The notes under the pieces: generated by a model | Seen by the model: the letters and a program-made list of their open reading frames with translations, nothing else | Database searches by the model: none | Told to the model about the DNA's origin: nothing | Program-made: the position numbers and the translations under genes | Shown here: positions 47,752-58,134 of the stretch, piece after piece | Layout of the letters: each line of letters opens with the position of its first letter | How positions within the stretch are numbered: position 1 is the first letter of the stretch | Origin: Taenia hydatigena | Lineage: Eukaryota > Platyhelminthes > Cestoda > Cyclophyllidea > Taeniidae | Length of the DNA: 64,000 bases | Assembly: GCA_036345935.2 (NCBI GenBank) | Contig: JADWOT020000007.1 | Location: forward strand, 6,337,825-6,401,824 | Reading direction: 5' to 3'

Positions 47752-48324
47752 TTGACAGTGGCATCATGACTTAGTTTCCACAATTTAGATCACCAAGGCA
47801 GCAGATTGCATTTGTCTGCAATTAGTCCTCCGGATAATTGGCCTTAGGCTCATAAAATATTTCCTGCATGAACTTCTGGTCCCAGACACGCAATTATTGG
47901 CTCTACTGTACGCATTCGTTGGGTGACTACTCTGCTTATGCACTTAGAGACTACAATCACTACCGCCCCTGGCCCATCGTTAGCACTATTGTAGAGGACG
48001 CTGAAGTAGTATAGAAGCTGATCATGCGGACATCTTCATCCAAAAAGTGGTGATCAGAACGGTCTGTAGGGGAGGTCAAAGCGTAAGGTGGGCCTAAGAA
48101 AAATGAGGGAAGAGAGGTGTATTTGCGCTAACTGGGTCTCATTGCTTTCGATGGGGAGTCGTTAGGCATCTCCAAAGAACCCACAGGAAACTTCGACGTC
48201 ATTCAAGACCTACTCGTATCCATCTGTAAACATAAAATTCAAACAATGTCAGCCTTTAAAATACCGAGCTGCACCATTTATAATGCATTTAAATGGTTCA
48301 GAGTTTGGCTTATTTTGGTCCGTC
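47752..48324 (+). repeat. Inverted repeat, left arm
   Basis: Reverse complement of 59856-60424. Over 47880-48324 (445 bp) I count two mismatches (near 48253 and 48282). Over the outer part, 47752-47880, identity falls to roughly 80 percent with small indels. Similarity ends sharply at 48324/59856. No protein family is evident in the arm and I see no terminal inverted repeats or target-site duplication. A plus-strand open frame (48246-48635) crosses the arm's inner boundary and is therefore unlikely to be a real gene. Confidence 0.95.
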
Positions 48325-48726
48325 TTGAATATTTTAGTAGAGCCAGCCTCACTTTTGCCCGATGGGTAATTGCATGCACCAAAACCACTTTTTCTGCAAT
48401 AAGTCTTGCTAACCTGCCATCCATGCCTCAATTTTTGCTTTCCAAGTACTTCAAGTGGACGGTGGTTTGTGTCACAAGTTCTGCGGTTTACTTCGCCAAA
48501 GCAACGGATCTCTTTCTTACACTCTTTGGCGATTCGTTCAGTACTGATGGACCCTCTGTAACTGTCGTCAAATTATTTTATATTTCCATCTATCTATTTT
48601 ACTCATTCTTCCCTCTCCCTTCCATTAAGTGCTAGAGCACACGTCAAAAATTCCTATTTAATTGCGAAATTCACTATTGTCATTTTCTGGAACTGCATAA
48701 TTAAAACATAACGATTTAAGGCCAAC

Positions 48727-48732
48727 TTTATT
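48727..48732 (-). terminator. Polyadenylation signal for precursor gene B
   Basis: Minus-strand AATAAA (ctctttaataaagttgg), about 185 nt after the stop codon of gene B, a reasonable distance for a short 3' UTR. Confidence 0.5.
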
Positions 48733-48917
48733 AAAGAGAGTTCTTAGGAAGAGATACAGCATTACAACTACTAAGTTAACTTATTACAACGGTAAATGAA
48801 ATACTAAATTTTAGTACTGCGGCTTTTCACAGCATCGCACGATAAAGTATGAAGCACAGCAGATCCACTCGGCTATACTGCAGGATAAATGGCATGTAAT
48901 CAAGCAAGAACAAGTGG

Positions 48918-49175
48918 TCAATGACGAAATAGGATCGGAAAGCATCGAGCCTTTGTGAATTTACGATCGTAGACACATCTGCGTCTTACTGGAAGACGAC
49001 GAAACCCAACCACGTCCTCGATTACGTCTTCACCCTTTGAAAGGTCTGATAAGTCGGGAAGGTCTGCCTCGAACCTCAGCACAGCCTTGTCAGTCGCCAA
49101 AGACGCGGGAAAGGTAGGGTGTGAAGTGAAGACGAGGAGAAGAACCATGCAGACTAGATTTGACAATGAACACAT
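48918..49175 (-). CDS. Small secreted basic peptide precursor B, intact
   Basis: Minus strand, ATG at 49175, 85 codons, uninterrupted. Residues 1-24 form a signal peptide (MCSLSNLVCMVLLLVFTSH, PTFPA). Residues 28-57 are acidic (EADLPDLSDLSKGEDVIEDV; nine D/E, three K/R). Residues 58-85 are strongly basic: FRRLPVRRRCVYDRKF, TKARCFPILFRH, about ten K/R against one D, with cysteines 67 and 78 able to form one disulfide and a hairpin. Basic clusters at 59-60 and 64-66 could be processing sites. Leader + acidic propiece + cationic disulfide tail is typical of antimicrobial or venom-like peptide precursors; I infer a secreted effector or defence peptide, not proved. It has a TATA box, a poly(A) signal and no need for introns. 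A paralog lies 2.2 kb downstream in transcript sense. No known family recognised. Confidence 0.65.
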   Translation of the reverse strand: MCSLSNLVCMVLLLVFTSHPTFPASLATDKAVLRFEADLPDLSDLSKGEDVIEDVVGFRRLPVRRRCVYDRKFTKARCFPILFRH

Positions 49176-49240
49176 GCTGTATTAATGCAGAGCTGATGCT
49201 GGTTGTGTAGAGGATGCTTTGCGCACCCTCTACGTGGTAC

Positions 49241-49246
49241 TTTATA
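49241..49246 (-). promoter_or_regulatory. TATA box of precursor gene B
   Basis: Minus-strand TATAAA in aatgcctataaagtacc, 66 nt from the ATG, matching the spacing in the paralogous gene. Transcription start is predicted about 30 nt downstream, giving a short 5' UTR that contains the shared ctgcattaatacagc (gene A: ctgcattgatacagc) right before ATG. Confidence 0.7.
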
Positions 49247-49454
49247 GGCATTTCGATAGGTTTTTATATCTTTCAATCACAATGTTTACTTTCGAACGGA
49301 GGCAGATGTACGGAATCGGTATACCCTCCCACCATTTGGCTAATCATGCAATCAATTCATAACGTGTTGCTACACCAACCATGAAAACCTTATTAAAATA
49401 GGCCTAGATGGCCTGATTCGTTACTCCGAACTAATATTGCACATCACGTCGCAT

Positions 49455-49681
49455 TTATAAAATTTCAGGTGGAGCATTCAAGGTAGTCACCAGAGCCCTT
49501 CCTGCAAAATATGGGGTGAATAAGGCAGTATCGCCTACCAACTCGAGCTTCCTGACTTCCGTAGTAGCGTGTGCCATTAGGCCTCTAATTGTGGCCGCAT
49601 AAATTACGCTGGAGTCCTCGAAGACAGCGGTTAATAATCTCAACCTTACACATGTTTTGAGCTGCGTTTCCTTCTTCACGT
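49455..49681 (-). CDS. FnIII-like exon, diverged
   Basis: Minus strand, preceded by an acceptor (ctttactttgctctataag). The frame reads VKKETQLKTCVRLRLLTAVF, EDSSVIYAATIRGLMAHATT, EVRKLELVGDTALFTPYFAG, RALVTTLNAPPEIL, then a stop. Strand-like alternation, an L-x-x-x-T-x-x-x-x-x-x-F core and an ending V-T-T-L-x-A-P-P fit the second half of a fibronectin type III domain and align loosely with the better FnIII exon 1 kb upstream in transcript sense (shared I/V-R-L-x-A-V and K-T-L/T-T-L edges). The call is tentative; tryptophan and tyrosine markers are missing. It may be the last exon of the same gene or a diverged duplicate. Confidence 0.35.
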
Positions 49682-50141
49682 CTTATAGAGCAAAGTAAAG
49701 TTGAACTTCCGCCCATACTCACTATTGAGTTGATAGAAACTTTGTTAGCAGTCTGCACAAGGAAAGGAACCTGGGGATTAATGTTTCAAACTTTTGTCAT
49801 TGAGTAGTTTGAGCTGACACACAGAATAATGCCGATCCGGACCTAAAACTATGCACTAGGATATAAAATGAAAGTCCCAGCCTAACCTGGATGCCAGGAG
49901 TGATAGTAAGGATTATGGTGAGGGATGTGCACAAGTTGGCGCACATATATCTTTAGAAGAAATGCGGCAAGAGTGTTAATTTCTCGCTTTTCCTAAATTT
50001 AAATTTCACTTTAGGTCTTGCAGTGATTCCCTTATTTTACATCGTCATTGTGCCTTGTATTATACATCATTAACAAAACCATATATTGTAGGCGACCTTT
50101 TGCCTAAACCTTTGCCAACATTACTAAACGGCAATAATATC

Positions 50142-50255
50142 TCAATATTGCTCTTGCACATCCCAAATTAACGTAATGGCTTTTGGCTTTGCGCAACATA
50201 ATTGGAAGTATGCCGGAAGCGGTTCTTTTATCTCATCTACAAAACAAGAAAGAAA
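50142..50255 (-). pseudogene. Decayed copy of the FnIII exon start and its 5' intron
   Basis: The stretch aligns with 50875-50985 including the intron side: cttgcacatccca, taacgtaat, aattggaagt, ggaag and aacaagaaaga are shared. The acceptor AG is preserved (after 50187). The exon reads PKAITLIWDVQEQY and then hits TGA, against SNTITLVWDVQELG in the good copy. Beyond the stop no FnIII sequence is recognisable, so this duplicate is truncated or badly worn. Confidence 0.7.
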
Positions 50256-50664
50256 TCCATTGAGAACGAGAATGTACAACATTTAATGTCAATGTATTTA
50301 CAACGATGGCGGCGAGCGGCATGACTTAACTATGTTTGCCTTTAAGCCGCAGCAAGGTACATGCTCACTGTGAACGTTAATATTTGACACAAGGATGTAA
50401 AACATAACGACGAGCACAAGTAGCGAGAGATGCTTCTTATTAATGAGTGATTATAGCTCAGTTTTGATGCAGGCTCTTTCTTGGCAATGTACCTTATGCC
50501 ATTGGGTCGGGCTATAAGCCCCTACCATATGCCTTCCCATCCAATGACTAGTTATTCGCAAAGATGGAGCATGGATAAAATATCACTTTCTTTGTTTCCT
50601 ATATGAACAGACACGTCATCCTTCTGGATGATGAAACACATTATAATGGTGCTTGTTAGCTCAC

Positions 50665-50911
50665 CAGTGGGCAGGGTTTTAATGATTCCGTGGTATATTT
50701 CGGCAATGCTCTTATTTGTCATCACGTCCACAAACACCTCATATCGAGTGTTGGCCTCCAACCCCTCAAGAGTGAGTTGCCCCCGTGAGAACTCTACTTT
50801 TTGACTCTTGAGTAAGGGAGGACGCGAAGTTGTGACCGCACTCAGTCTAATCTGATTCGCGTATTGTTCACCCAGCTCTTGCACATCCCATACTAACGTA
50901 ATAGTGTTTGA
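50665..50911 (-). CDS. Fibronectin type III exon, oncosphere-antigen-like
   Basis: Minus strand; starts after an AG shared with the decayed copy (borders 50911) and ends at a good donor (ACTG|gtgagc, below 50665): 82 codons plus one base. Product: SNTITLVWDVQELGEQYANQ, IRLSAVTTSRPPLLKSQKVE, FSRGQLTLEGLEANTRYEVF, VDVMTNKSIAEIYHGIIKTL. The B-strand tryptophan, the L-x-x-L-x-x-x-T-x-Y-x-V-x-V core and the closing T-L-P-T define a complete FnIII domain. A lone FnIII domain on one exon with W-D/E-V-Q near the start and F-S-x-G-Q-L-T before the core is the layout of tapeworm EG95/45W oncosphere antigens, secreted or membrane-anchored larval surface proteins. FnIII is firm; the antigen family is inferred. 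Leader and tail exons were not identified. Confidence 0.65.
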
Positions 50912-50989
50912 CTCCGTGCATCACAATTGGAAGTGTGCAGGAAGTGGGTTCTTTACTTTGATTGCATCTTCTGCAAACAAGAAAGATAC

Positions 50990-53900
50990 ATCCTGGTTAG
51001 CAAAAATGTTGCGGTTATTATTAGTCACTTAGAAAGGGAATCATTGAACCCCTTCTGCTTTAACAATGACAGAAGTAGTTCTAAGAGATATGATTACTCA
51101 TTAATAATCTTTAAAATGCAAGAATTAATTCGCATGACCCCCTAAGGACAAGTGTTCGTGATTATTAGCCCATGGTAGATGAGTTTGAACTAGGATAAAA
51201 TCATGATACATCTGAGGTAGGAATGTGGCCTCAACGAATGTTTAGTTAATGCGTTTAATTCGCATGACATGCTAGTCATTTGCTATCAAATGCCACTGCC
51301 AATTAGCTTGAATTCAGCAAACTTTAAACAGTGGGTAGAAAATGTAGAGAGAAACTTAAGGGAATGCGGACGCGAGGAACGTAATTGACCATAGCGCTTC
51401 GATTAAGAAGAACGGAAGCAATCAATCGGTGTAGGTGATGCACAAACGCTGGTCATTTTTAAATAGAAGAATGCGACTCACCACCCAGTCCTAAATGGCC
51501 CATCGCCAAGAGTAAAATTGCCGGCAGCATAAGGTAGAGATGAAAAGACATCGTCAACGAAGGATTGAATTAGGGCCCAAAATCATATGGTATTTATAGC
51601 ATTGAGCACTATTATACCAGCCTATCAAATGTATGTCCTTGAATTGCACGGCGACTCCACCATGCACACTGTAGCTGGTTGTGAAATGGCGTGCTGCTGT
51701 ATGGTTGTAAATCAATAGCCTGCTACTACATGCGTTATCATCATAATGCACAGACGCAAAGATTGGAGTGACGTGTAAGGCCCAATTACGCCATGAGTCG
51801 CAAGTTGACCTTCTTGTCAGTGGCGGGAGAAATGCTATGATGACTAGGCACCTTTGAGACATAAAGTCAAATATGAAAGCACAACTTAAAGGCGAACGTC
51901 CCTGCAGTATTAGCTAAAAGGTGTAAAAGCCTTCTTTGTCCCAACACTACATCTAGCAATTTCATGTAAGTGTGCAAAAAAATGATTTCCAGATAAAGAA
52001 ATGCGAGGAGGCAATGCTTGATAAAAGAGCAGCCCCAAAAAGGATTTAGTTGATGATACCTGTCCTTTTAAACCCCATAGTAGTCAACGATATAAGGTAA
52101 TAAATGAGAAATATGCGTAGAAATAGGCGGTAGACAAAAAAAAGATGTGTAAAGGCATTCAAAACTAGGACAACAATCTATTGACAGATCCGCAACGTTA
52201 GCTCAGCCGCAGTAACCGACACCGAGAGAAGTGGACTTTGACTAACGAAAGCGTATGACTCACTTTACCTTAATTTTCGATTCACCATGCAATCTGAAAT
52301 GCAATGCGATGGACTTTGATGCTACAGCATAAATTGTCTTCCATCAACATGCGCTCATAATGGTTGGAAGAGAGGTATGGCTTTCTCATTCGTCCTTACT
52401 ACCGCCTTGATGCACACCAGCGCATTATGTGCTGTGAGTTGAAATCGGGCGAAACAACACTTAATTAATGTTAAAACGTGCCTAAACCCTCAGCGCCTTA
52501 CGCAATAATATGAAAATTAATGCATAAATATGTGGAATAAGCCTAAACTTCAGTTATAGATATTTAGTTCTATTTAACGATATAGAAAGGTATTGGAGCA
52601 CTGTCAAGTTTGCCGCATCTAGGCTGCGATGGTGCGAGTTTCCATGGATGGAAGATGAGCGAACTTAGGCCGAATGAGCGAAATTAGGCCCTATCTGGGT
52701 GGACAACCTACCCCGTCCTACTAATTTTACGCGGCACCAAATGTGTTGGATTTCGCAAAAACCTGCTGAAGTTTTATTTTTCCATTACGCTCAACACTCC
52801 ACCTGCAGAATTTCACCATTTGCTTGCACCTTCAACCTCGCACCGGTCTGTCAATTATGGGTGTAGGGGTCAGCAATGCCACAACTTGTAAGTGACCAAT
52901 CATTGTGGGGGGTCAATCTTGACCGCATTGATGGCATATGATAGTCCTCTGTTCTGACACCAAACATCTTACCCATCGCAGTGCATTTGTGCATGATGTT
53001 GTGAGATTCTAGTAGAGACGAGTGCTTGTATTGATTGCGTCGGTCTGTTGGTATTATCTGGATAATCTTCATTTAGGTAGCATCTAAGTTGATGCATCTG
53101 GGTCCATCTTCTTCTTTTTCTTCACGATTCCCTCTTCTGTTGGCATAGGTTGACCCGGTACATCTGAACAACCGAACTCAGGCCAGCCTTTTGAACTGGA
53201 ATGCATACACGACTGTCCACTCCCAGTCTGACTGTGTCTAGTTCGCAGTGGCTTTTAGTTGGGTGAGAAATGAGGTCGAGACGATTAGAATTGCCAACGT
53301 TGGTGTCCAAACTCCGCACTCGCAATTAAGGGTCGAAACAGTAGCTCATGCTTAACATGGGTCCCCCAGAATCGCATAGACAAGATTGCCCCGCAGGCAC
53401 CGATTTGTTACCAGAATTGACCGGTGAAATGGTAGTCCACTATGATGGAAAAACAGCATCATCTAGCACGCCCTAGCTGCACTTTAATGCAGTTTTACGT
53501 GAATCCACACACAAAGGCATTTCTTCGAGCCTTATTTTACTCTCCCTCGAAGTCGTCATCACGAGATGGATTAATTTAACCTGAAACTTATTTGCCTAGC
53601 ACATTTCCCAGTTGCTTCAATAGTTTGACTTTACGTCGAAAAGGGACATGGAATCTGTGCTGACGAGGAGGGATGTGGTCAACTTGTGTGAAGGACTTAA
53701 GCCTCAACGACATGTATATGCCTGCGCGCCTACGATACATGGAACAATTCGACCAACAATTCTTCGCCCATGGCTGCTAATCAAAGAGTTGAGCATCTAA
53801 ACTATGGTGGATTAAAACCAATTCGATTTCCCAAATAAAAGTTGCATTTTTGATTCAAACAAAACAACGTGTGAGAATTGTCTCTTCAATGAGGCACTCA

Positions 53901-54330
53901 CAAAATGGCTGTCCTCTGATGAAATTCGAAGCAAATCTATGGCAATGCAATCCATAGTTGACGAGTCAGAACGGCATCGTCGCAAACAGTGAAAGTGGGT
54001 TGGCTTTAGAGAAAGATATAGAGTAATTTTGTCTCTTATGCTAGATTGATTAGCAGACAGAGATACCACAAGATCTCCATGCCTGAGTGACGGAGATGAA
54101 CGACGCGTCTGCAAGTTGGGTGGGTGCGTGCGTGCGTGATAGCAGAGTGGTCAATGAGAGGTGGCGGAGGCACAGCGCTTCGGGGCTTCACGCACCAGAT
54201 TGACATTAACCCCGTATTGATTACTAACACACTTAACACACATCTCTATGTGATACCGACCGATCCTGGGGAATTGTGCGAAGGTGCTGAGACTCGGAAT
54301 TTTCTAGAATGTTGCCGCGATTATGGCAGC
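50990..54330. other. No supportable gene
   Basis: Short open frames only, the longest being 51554-51862 on the minus strand, without splice signals or homology. An AT-rich patch lies at 52490-52600. Confidence 0.4.
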
Positions 54331-54336
54331 GTCTTG

Positions 54337-54567
54337 TTAATAAAACAAAGTTGGGCATTTTGATGGTGCAGGCATTCCAAAAGTTTTCATGCCATCAAGC
54401 AATGCTGAGAGTTTGAAATTCACAGTGAAGCATCCATGATCCAAGATTATCCGATGCCGCTTGTGGTTTGCTATTTTCACATGCCCAGTTGTTGTCCTCC
54501 ATGCCGACATGCCGATCTCTACTGTACAGTTTCCTTGTACCTCCTCTACCGGGATAGACTTGATCAC
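54337..54567 (-). CDS. Candidate exon, possibly FnIII-like
   Basis: Minus-strand frame: VIKSIPVEEVQGNCTVEIGM, SAWRTTTGHVKIANHKRHRI, ILDHGCFTVNFKLSALLDGM, KTFGMPAPSK, then on to a stop. An N-glycosylation motif (N-C-T) and alternating strand-like segments suggest an extracellular beta domain. The part HGCFTVNFKLSALLDG resembles the F strand and FG loop of FnIII domains. It has the same orientation as the FnIII exons 4 kb away. The splice sites are weak (possible acceptor gtgaaaag) and the assignment is tentative. Confidence 0.3.
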   Translation of the reverse strand: MIKSIPVEEVQGNCTVEIGMSAWRTTTGHVKIANHKRHRIILDHGCFTVNFKLSALLDGMKTFGMPAPSKCPTLFY

Positions 54568-54639
54568 CGACTTTTCACAATGTTACATATTTCGTAATGG
54601 TTTTGATCGTACACCGTACACACTTTGTCGCGAATTTGG

Positions 54640-55560
54640 TGATCATTAGCAATTGTCCTACCTCACGTATTCCAAGAAGGCGGCTGTGCGCAATTGAAAT
54701 TAACGAGTGCTACCTCTATAAAGTGCTCTTTTTGATAGACGATATGGTTACGTCCTAAGGAATGAACTTATAAATGTGTGATTAATATGACTGAGGAAAT
54801 GCACGATACGCAAGACTGCCAAGCATCGCGCATTGAGTGTAAACTTCAAACCAGAATTCAGTCGATTTCATTTTGAAAACTGATAGCTCCAATCGAAATC
54901 GTTTGTTTGCTTTCAACCATGCTGTTTACAGCTTATACTGTGATTCAAAAGGCGTTGGGCGGGCATTATTTCCAAGTAGATTAATCTAGTTCTTTTCATC
55001 AGTAGTTAGGGAGACAAACACGCTGCCAATACTTTGACATCCTAAACCAGCATTGACGTGCCGGTCGGGAAGGTTGAAGCAGATGGGAATGGAGAAATGG
55101 AAAAAAACAGCAAAAGCATATAAGCGATTCGCAACCACGTCATGAGCAAAGGCGACTACAATGTTGAGATGCATTAATGGTAATGATTAGGCTTGTAAAT
55201 CGAAGAAAACTGAATCCACTGCAAAACTGCCTGTGTTATGCTCCCTCATCTGGGCACACTTATGCATGCTCCCAAGGTTCACGCTTCTTTTATCCATTGA
55301 ATTTCACTGGTAATTCAGATGTGGTCAAGCATGTATCGCATCAGTGTTGCTCACTGAGTCGCTACAGCGTGGCAGCCTCCTCTATTTCTGTTTTATCAAC
55401 CAAGAGATGCTTTCTACTTAACGACCTCTCCTTTAGAATCTGTTCAAACTCAAGATCGAGAGGCGAGCCGCCGATTGTGAATCCTGTAAAACACTGTTTT
55501 AAGTCCCGCAGTTAGGCATTTTGCACTAAGAATGTGTTTGTTATCTCTCTGACTGTGATA
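54640..55560. other. No firmly supported gene; one exon-like stretch
   Basis: On the minus strand at about 55395-55485, gtgttttacag precedes an open frame GFTIGGSPLDLEFEQILKER then SLSRKHLLVDKTEIEEAATL and a stop. It is hydrophilic and helix-like but unrecognised. A short block (caattgaaattaacgagtgc, near 54690) recurs in modified form at about 55765. Confidence 0.3.
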
Positions 55561-55564
55561 ATAT

Positions 55565-55680
55565 CGGTGAACCCACAACGTGTCTGCCACGTCGCAGCCA
55601 ATGTGAGTGACTCTTACTGACCGGCTTTCTGGCATGTGACTATACTGTGATGCTTTGCAAAGTTAATCAAGCATGTGAGC
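55565..55680 (-). pseudogene. Broken paralog of the exon at 58.1-58.3 kb
   Basis: The minus strand reads PESRSVRVTHIGCDVADTLW then VHR, aligned to KEVNLTTHTGSNVADTLYGH at 58.15-58.2 kb. Nucleotide identity is highest around acaacgtgtctgccacgt (present in both). Upstream similarity continues (caagcatg, agttaatc/agttatcc) but with stops in frame, so this copy is not intact. Confidence 0.55.
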
Positions 55681-55699
55681 CAACTAACTGATACTAATA

Positions 55700-56815
55700 A
55701 GTCTCCACTGACTAAAGGACCACTTTGCAATGTCTCAGGTCTTCAAACTGGCATGTGTATGCACAATTGAAATTAGCATGCACTGACACAAGGCTGGTTG
55801 GATTCACCTCGAATAGCAGAATGGAAACCATCGACCAACCCTCAGTCTTGAACCGCAAATAATTCTCGACATAGCATTTTGCATATTAACGGCGAGACAG
55901 AAGACTTGCTTCAGCGTGTCTCACCGACCGAATCCAGTCATCTTGTTAAAAGCGCGTGCATTGTTGTACAACAGGATGGTATTGCATGTGACAGCAAAGT
56001 CTGTTTCGCGGTTCGGGCAAAATATTCCGCATGAATGCGTGGTGTGGGTGAAATTTGCTGAGATGTGGTTCACTGAAATGGGTCAGACTTCGACTACTTA
56101 ATACTTTAGTGGTAAAACTAAAGGCTGATACATTTGTTGTGGTTCATAATCATTTATTCCACGCAAGCACTTAATGGAACTCTAAGAGCAGGTGCATCAC
56201 GATGTGGTTCAGCAGAGGCATGGCAATAGTTGCAGAACACAAAAGATTCTAGCAGGCTACGAAAATTGGGTCTGCATAGACACAGGCCATAAGCATTATG
56301 CATAAAATGAGTGAGTACATAGCTGAATGTATGCGAAAGTAAGTGCTTTCCATGTTTGGGTGACCGTTCTTACTCCCCAAATTAGGCGCAGTCCAACTAC
56401 AAATTAGTGGTGCTGACTCTTGTGGCATCAAACTTCCCTGCCTTTAGTAAAGGAATGTAAAAGACACATGCTTATCCAGCAATACAACGTGCTTTTTGAC
56501 TTGCTTTTATCAGCAGATTTCCTTTGGATGGTGCCAAATCGCTACTTAATTCAACGGCGTCCGATTCCTTACATGTTGCTTGTTGACTGCGTAGACGACG
56601 TTGCACATGAAGTTGGGCGTGGTTGCGGTGAGTAATTCTAGCGTATTTACCCACCTTATTGAATTTGACTTCGAGGGTTTAATAAGCATTAGGCATCGCT
56701 GCGTTTGATCGCATGAATTCTGCTTAGTCAGCTGCCGGGATTTTCTGCTTTCCCAACCACATAATTAAAGCATCCTTAATATTGGTCTAGCATTACAGGT
56801 ACCTTAAAACTAAGA
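55700..56815. other. No supportable gene
   Basis: Short plus-strand frames at 55916-56101 and 56420-56635 have no splice or homology support. Confidence 0.4.
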
Positions 56816-56821
56816 GTGAAA

Positions 56822-57196
56822 CTAAGAGTTATACATGCATTCCATTTGCGAGGTCAGCAACTGTGAATACCACCACCTGACAGGACGCTTTTCATTACGG
56901 ATTGGCAAGTAAGGTTGACACATTCTTGAGTTAGTCGAAATTCTACGAACCCCTGCATGACACTGCACGTAATCACCTTTCCGCTCTCCACAATCCCAAC
57001 CAGTCCGCAGACTCAAGTCACTTCTTGTTTCGCCTCTATTAGTTATGCACATTGTTTGTAAGATAGTGGCATCAACATAGGTCAACTTGGCAAATGAATC
57101 ACGTCGCCTTGGTACTTCAGTCAAGTGAAGGTATTCGTACATTGCCTTGCCATTCGACGTCTTGCATGTGGCAGCATTATGTGCAATGCAATCCAC
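56822..57196 (-). CDS. Open frame, cysteine-containing, unknown
   Basis: Minus strand, 124 codons open (the frame extends further 5' to about 57235). It contains DCIAHNAATCKTSNGKAMYE, SLRTGWDCGERKGDYVQCHA and NSRMCQPYLPIRNEKRPVRW. Six or more cysteines and a basic character would suit a secreted protein. No start ATG at its head, no clear acceptor and no known family. Being among the longest open frames in the window is weak support by itself. Confidence 0.25.
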   Translation of the reverse strand: MDCIAHNAATCKTSNGKAMYEYLHLTEVPRRRDSFAKLTYVDATILQTMCITNRGETRSDLSLRTGWDCGERKGDYVQCHAGVRRISTNSRMCQPYLPIRNEKRPVRWWYSQLLTSQMECMYNS

Positions 57197-57239
57197 GGAA
57201 GCGCGCCTTTGGGTGTGTAATCGTCGAGGCCCGTTTCAT

Positions 57240-58130
57240 TGAATAAGGTGGAATTCGGTGGGAGCAGATTGGTAGCGCGACTGGCAAAACTAATTCAAAA
57301 AGTGCACTTCACGAACCAATAAATGAAAGGACAATGCTAGCGATCTTAGCAGGACATTGTAAATTGATGATATTGCGCGCAAAGTTTCAACTTCAAAATG
57401 TTGTCACCTTAACCTCGCGCGTGATCGAATGCAGGTAACATGTCCTTATCACATTGTCGTTTTAGAATTGATTTTAGACCCATTGTTTGATGCACAGCTA
57501 TTCACTTCTCCCTGTGAATCGAAGGATAAAACTTGACACTTACTGACGCGTAACATCAATAGTGATATTCTGAGCGTGACCGACGTTGGATTTTTTTCCA
57601 ACTTCGACACATGCCTTTGTGGCCTCCTTCTCAATGAGTTGATCTATTGGCACTAAGCTGTCAAATTTCATCACTGGTCCATAACTGCTAGCTTTAATTT
57701 TCAATGTACCAGAAAGTTTGCCAAATTGTTTGATTTACTGCAGAAGGTTTTACTTGAATTTTAACAAAGCAGTGCATCGACTCTAATGGCGATATTATGA
57801 CAGGTTTTCTAATAGCTTAAGGTACCCACATTCTAGATGTCACTGAAAAGTCATCCGCATTACTTGACAGCATTGTTCACCTGGATGCAGTTCATTCCAA
57901 GGAATGTAAGCGTGATTGTGGTGATTGAGAAAGAGGCACCTGATGTTTTGTACCTTAGTTTAGTAAATTGTTAGTGTTAGTAGCTGGACTTTCGAGCAAC
58001 TCTTATTATTTGGGCTTACTATTCAAAGCGAATATCCGCGCCAGTGTTTCATATACCCATGCACACCTTAGCCGGGAATTTATTCCTAACTTATCCCTGA
58101 TTGAGTCTCTGCGAGCAGAAGTTTAACGAC
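57240..58130. other. No supportable gene
   Basis: Nothing recognised; short frames only. Confidence 0.4.
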
Positions 58131-58134
58131 TCAC

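Noticed and set aside
48246..48635. 129-codon plus-strand open frame
   Set aside because: It crosses the inner boundary of the inverted repeat arm and has no homology; the matching arm does not preserve it.
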